Virus record (IMG/VR): IMGVR_UViG_3300037189_016759 | Span: 1 to 37,097 of that record | Length of the DNA stretch: 37,097 nucleotides | DNA from: a virus | Strand: one strand, 5' to 3' | Made by a program: the position numbers and the translations under genes | In this document: in pieces, positions 36,704 through 37,097 of the stretch | Position numbering within the stretch: the stretch's first letter is position 1 | Layout of the letters: the number at the start of each line of letters is the position of its first letter | The notes under the pieces: generated by a model | The model's database searches: none | What the model was told of the DNA's origin: nothing | The model's input: only the letters and a program-made list of their open reading frames with translations

Positions 36704-37097
36704 TTAGCTTAAACGTTTGGCATTGGCTGCCACGCGGCTATAGATAGGGTGCATCCCTTTTTCCAATACATGGAGCGCTTCTTGATTAACCGCATAAAAG
36801 AAGTTTTCCAATGAAATCGGTTGACCCAAGCTTAACTTCATACAGTTTGAAAACATTAATTGCCCAATATTTTGCTGCGCAACGAGCGCTTGCCAAGCCA
36901 TTTGTGTCCAAGATTCAAAAAATGCGATGGGTTTTTCAGTCACCATACGCTCCATTTCTTTCATTTCTTTGGCATTGTTGAGAGGGTTTTGTTTCGCTAT
37001 CATATAGATGCGGCGCTGCATGACTTGTGGTACGCGAACTGAAAAATCTTCAGATTGCTGACACATTTTTTCAACTTTTTGGTTAATATGTTCGTAG
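36704..37097 (-). CDS. Host phasin-like protein, 5' end outside the window
   Basis: The reading frame is open to the window edge: in-frame codons before Met at 37066 read YEHINQKVEK without a stop, so the true start lies beyond 37097. The visible part is amphipathic and helical, with VRVPQVMQRRIYMIAKQNP, FFESWTQMAWQALVAQQNIGQLMFSNCMKL and a C-terminal HPIYSRVAANAKRL. This resembles phasins, which coat polyhydroxyalkanoate granules, in Moraxellaceae relatives. The family call is tentative. It is host DNA flanking attR and has its own terminator. Confidence 0.6.
   Translation of the reverse strand, partial: YEHINQKVEKMCQQSEDFSVRVPQVMQRRIYMIAKQNPLNNAKEMKEMERMVTEKPIAFFESWTQMAWQALVAQQNIGQLMFSNCMKLSLGQPISLENFFYAVNQEALHVLEKGMHPIYSRVAANAKRLS

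Overview
The window holds one essentially complete temperate prophage of about 36.5 kb, integrated at the 3' end of a tRNA-Arg(CCU) gene, with a few bases of host sequence on the left and about 470 bases on the right. The 17-base core (positions 71-87, inside the tRNA) is repeated exactly at 36609-36625. The host is probably a member of the Moraxellaceae (Moraxella/Psychrobacter/Acinetobacter relatives): base composition is moderate, the tRNA encodes its CCA, and the truncated host gene at the right edge looks like the phasin-type proteins of that family. This host assignment is inference from remembered protein style, not a search.

Layout: (1) 1-1450, tRNA, attL and a rightward tyrosine integrase. 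(2) 1447-7476, a leftward early operon driven by a consensus promoter at 7635-7663: small unknown genes, a YqaJ-type exonuclease with a RecT annealing protein, more unknown genes and an AlpA/excisionase-like protein. (3) 7640-9496, an accessory pocket of separately terminated genes: a small rightward gene, a Cas2/VapD-like small protein and a 356-residue single-pass membrane protein. (4) 9534-11380, the immunity region: an S24-type repressor followed by two tiny genes, divergent from Cro-like and CII-like genes. (5) 11390-15408, rightward early genes for replication (DUF1376 protein, DnaC-like loader), RusA resolvase and a Q-like late regulator candidate. (6) 15549-33334, P22-type podovirus morphogenesis: metallopeptidase, small and large terminase, portal, scaffold, coat, gp4-like and gp10-like tail-hub proteins, ejection proteins and a tail lysozyme. 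It is interrupted by a secreted adhesin-E-like cargo gene and by an Arc/antirepressor cassette resembling the P22 immI region. (7) 33393-36449, an SGNH-hydrolase tail protein, two holin-like proteins and a GH108 endolysin. (8) 36450-37097, attR and the host gene.

How it works together: the repressor probably binds a 13-bp palindrome GAAC-N5-GTTC, present twice between repressor and cro and again 3 kb away at the leftward promoter, so one protein would silence both early operons. Antirepressor, itself under Arc-type control, would inactivate it. The CII-like protein has a textbook TTGC-N6-TTGC site upstream of integrase. Most genes overlap by 1-10 bases in ATGA, GTGA or TAATG junctions, implying translational coupling. 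Late genes are studded with intrinsic terminators, which fits an antitermination-driven late transcript.

Most unusual content: a coat-adjacent gene fusing a Gp49-like domain to a Tad2-like (DUF2829) domain, known elsewhere as a Thoeris anti-defence sponge; an orphan Cas2-like gene and an unassigned membrane protein, each with its own terminator, in the immunity pocket; four-fold repeats at the C-terminus of the tail lysozyme; heptad and hendecad repeats in the gp20-like ejection protein; fully interleaved opposing consensus promoters and a sar-like antisense candidate at the Arc/antirepressor locus; and candidate integrase arm-type repeats shared by both prophage ends.
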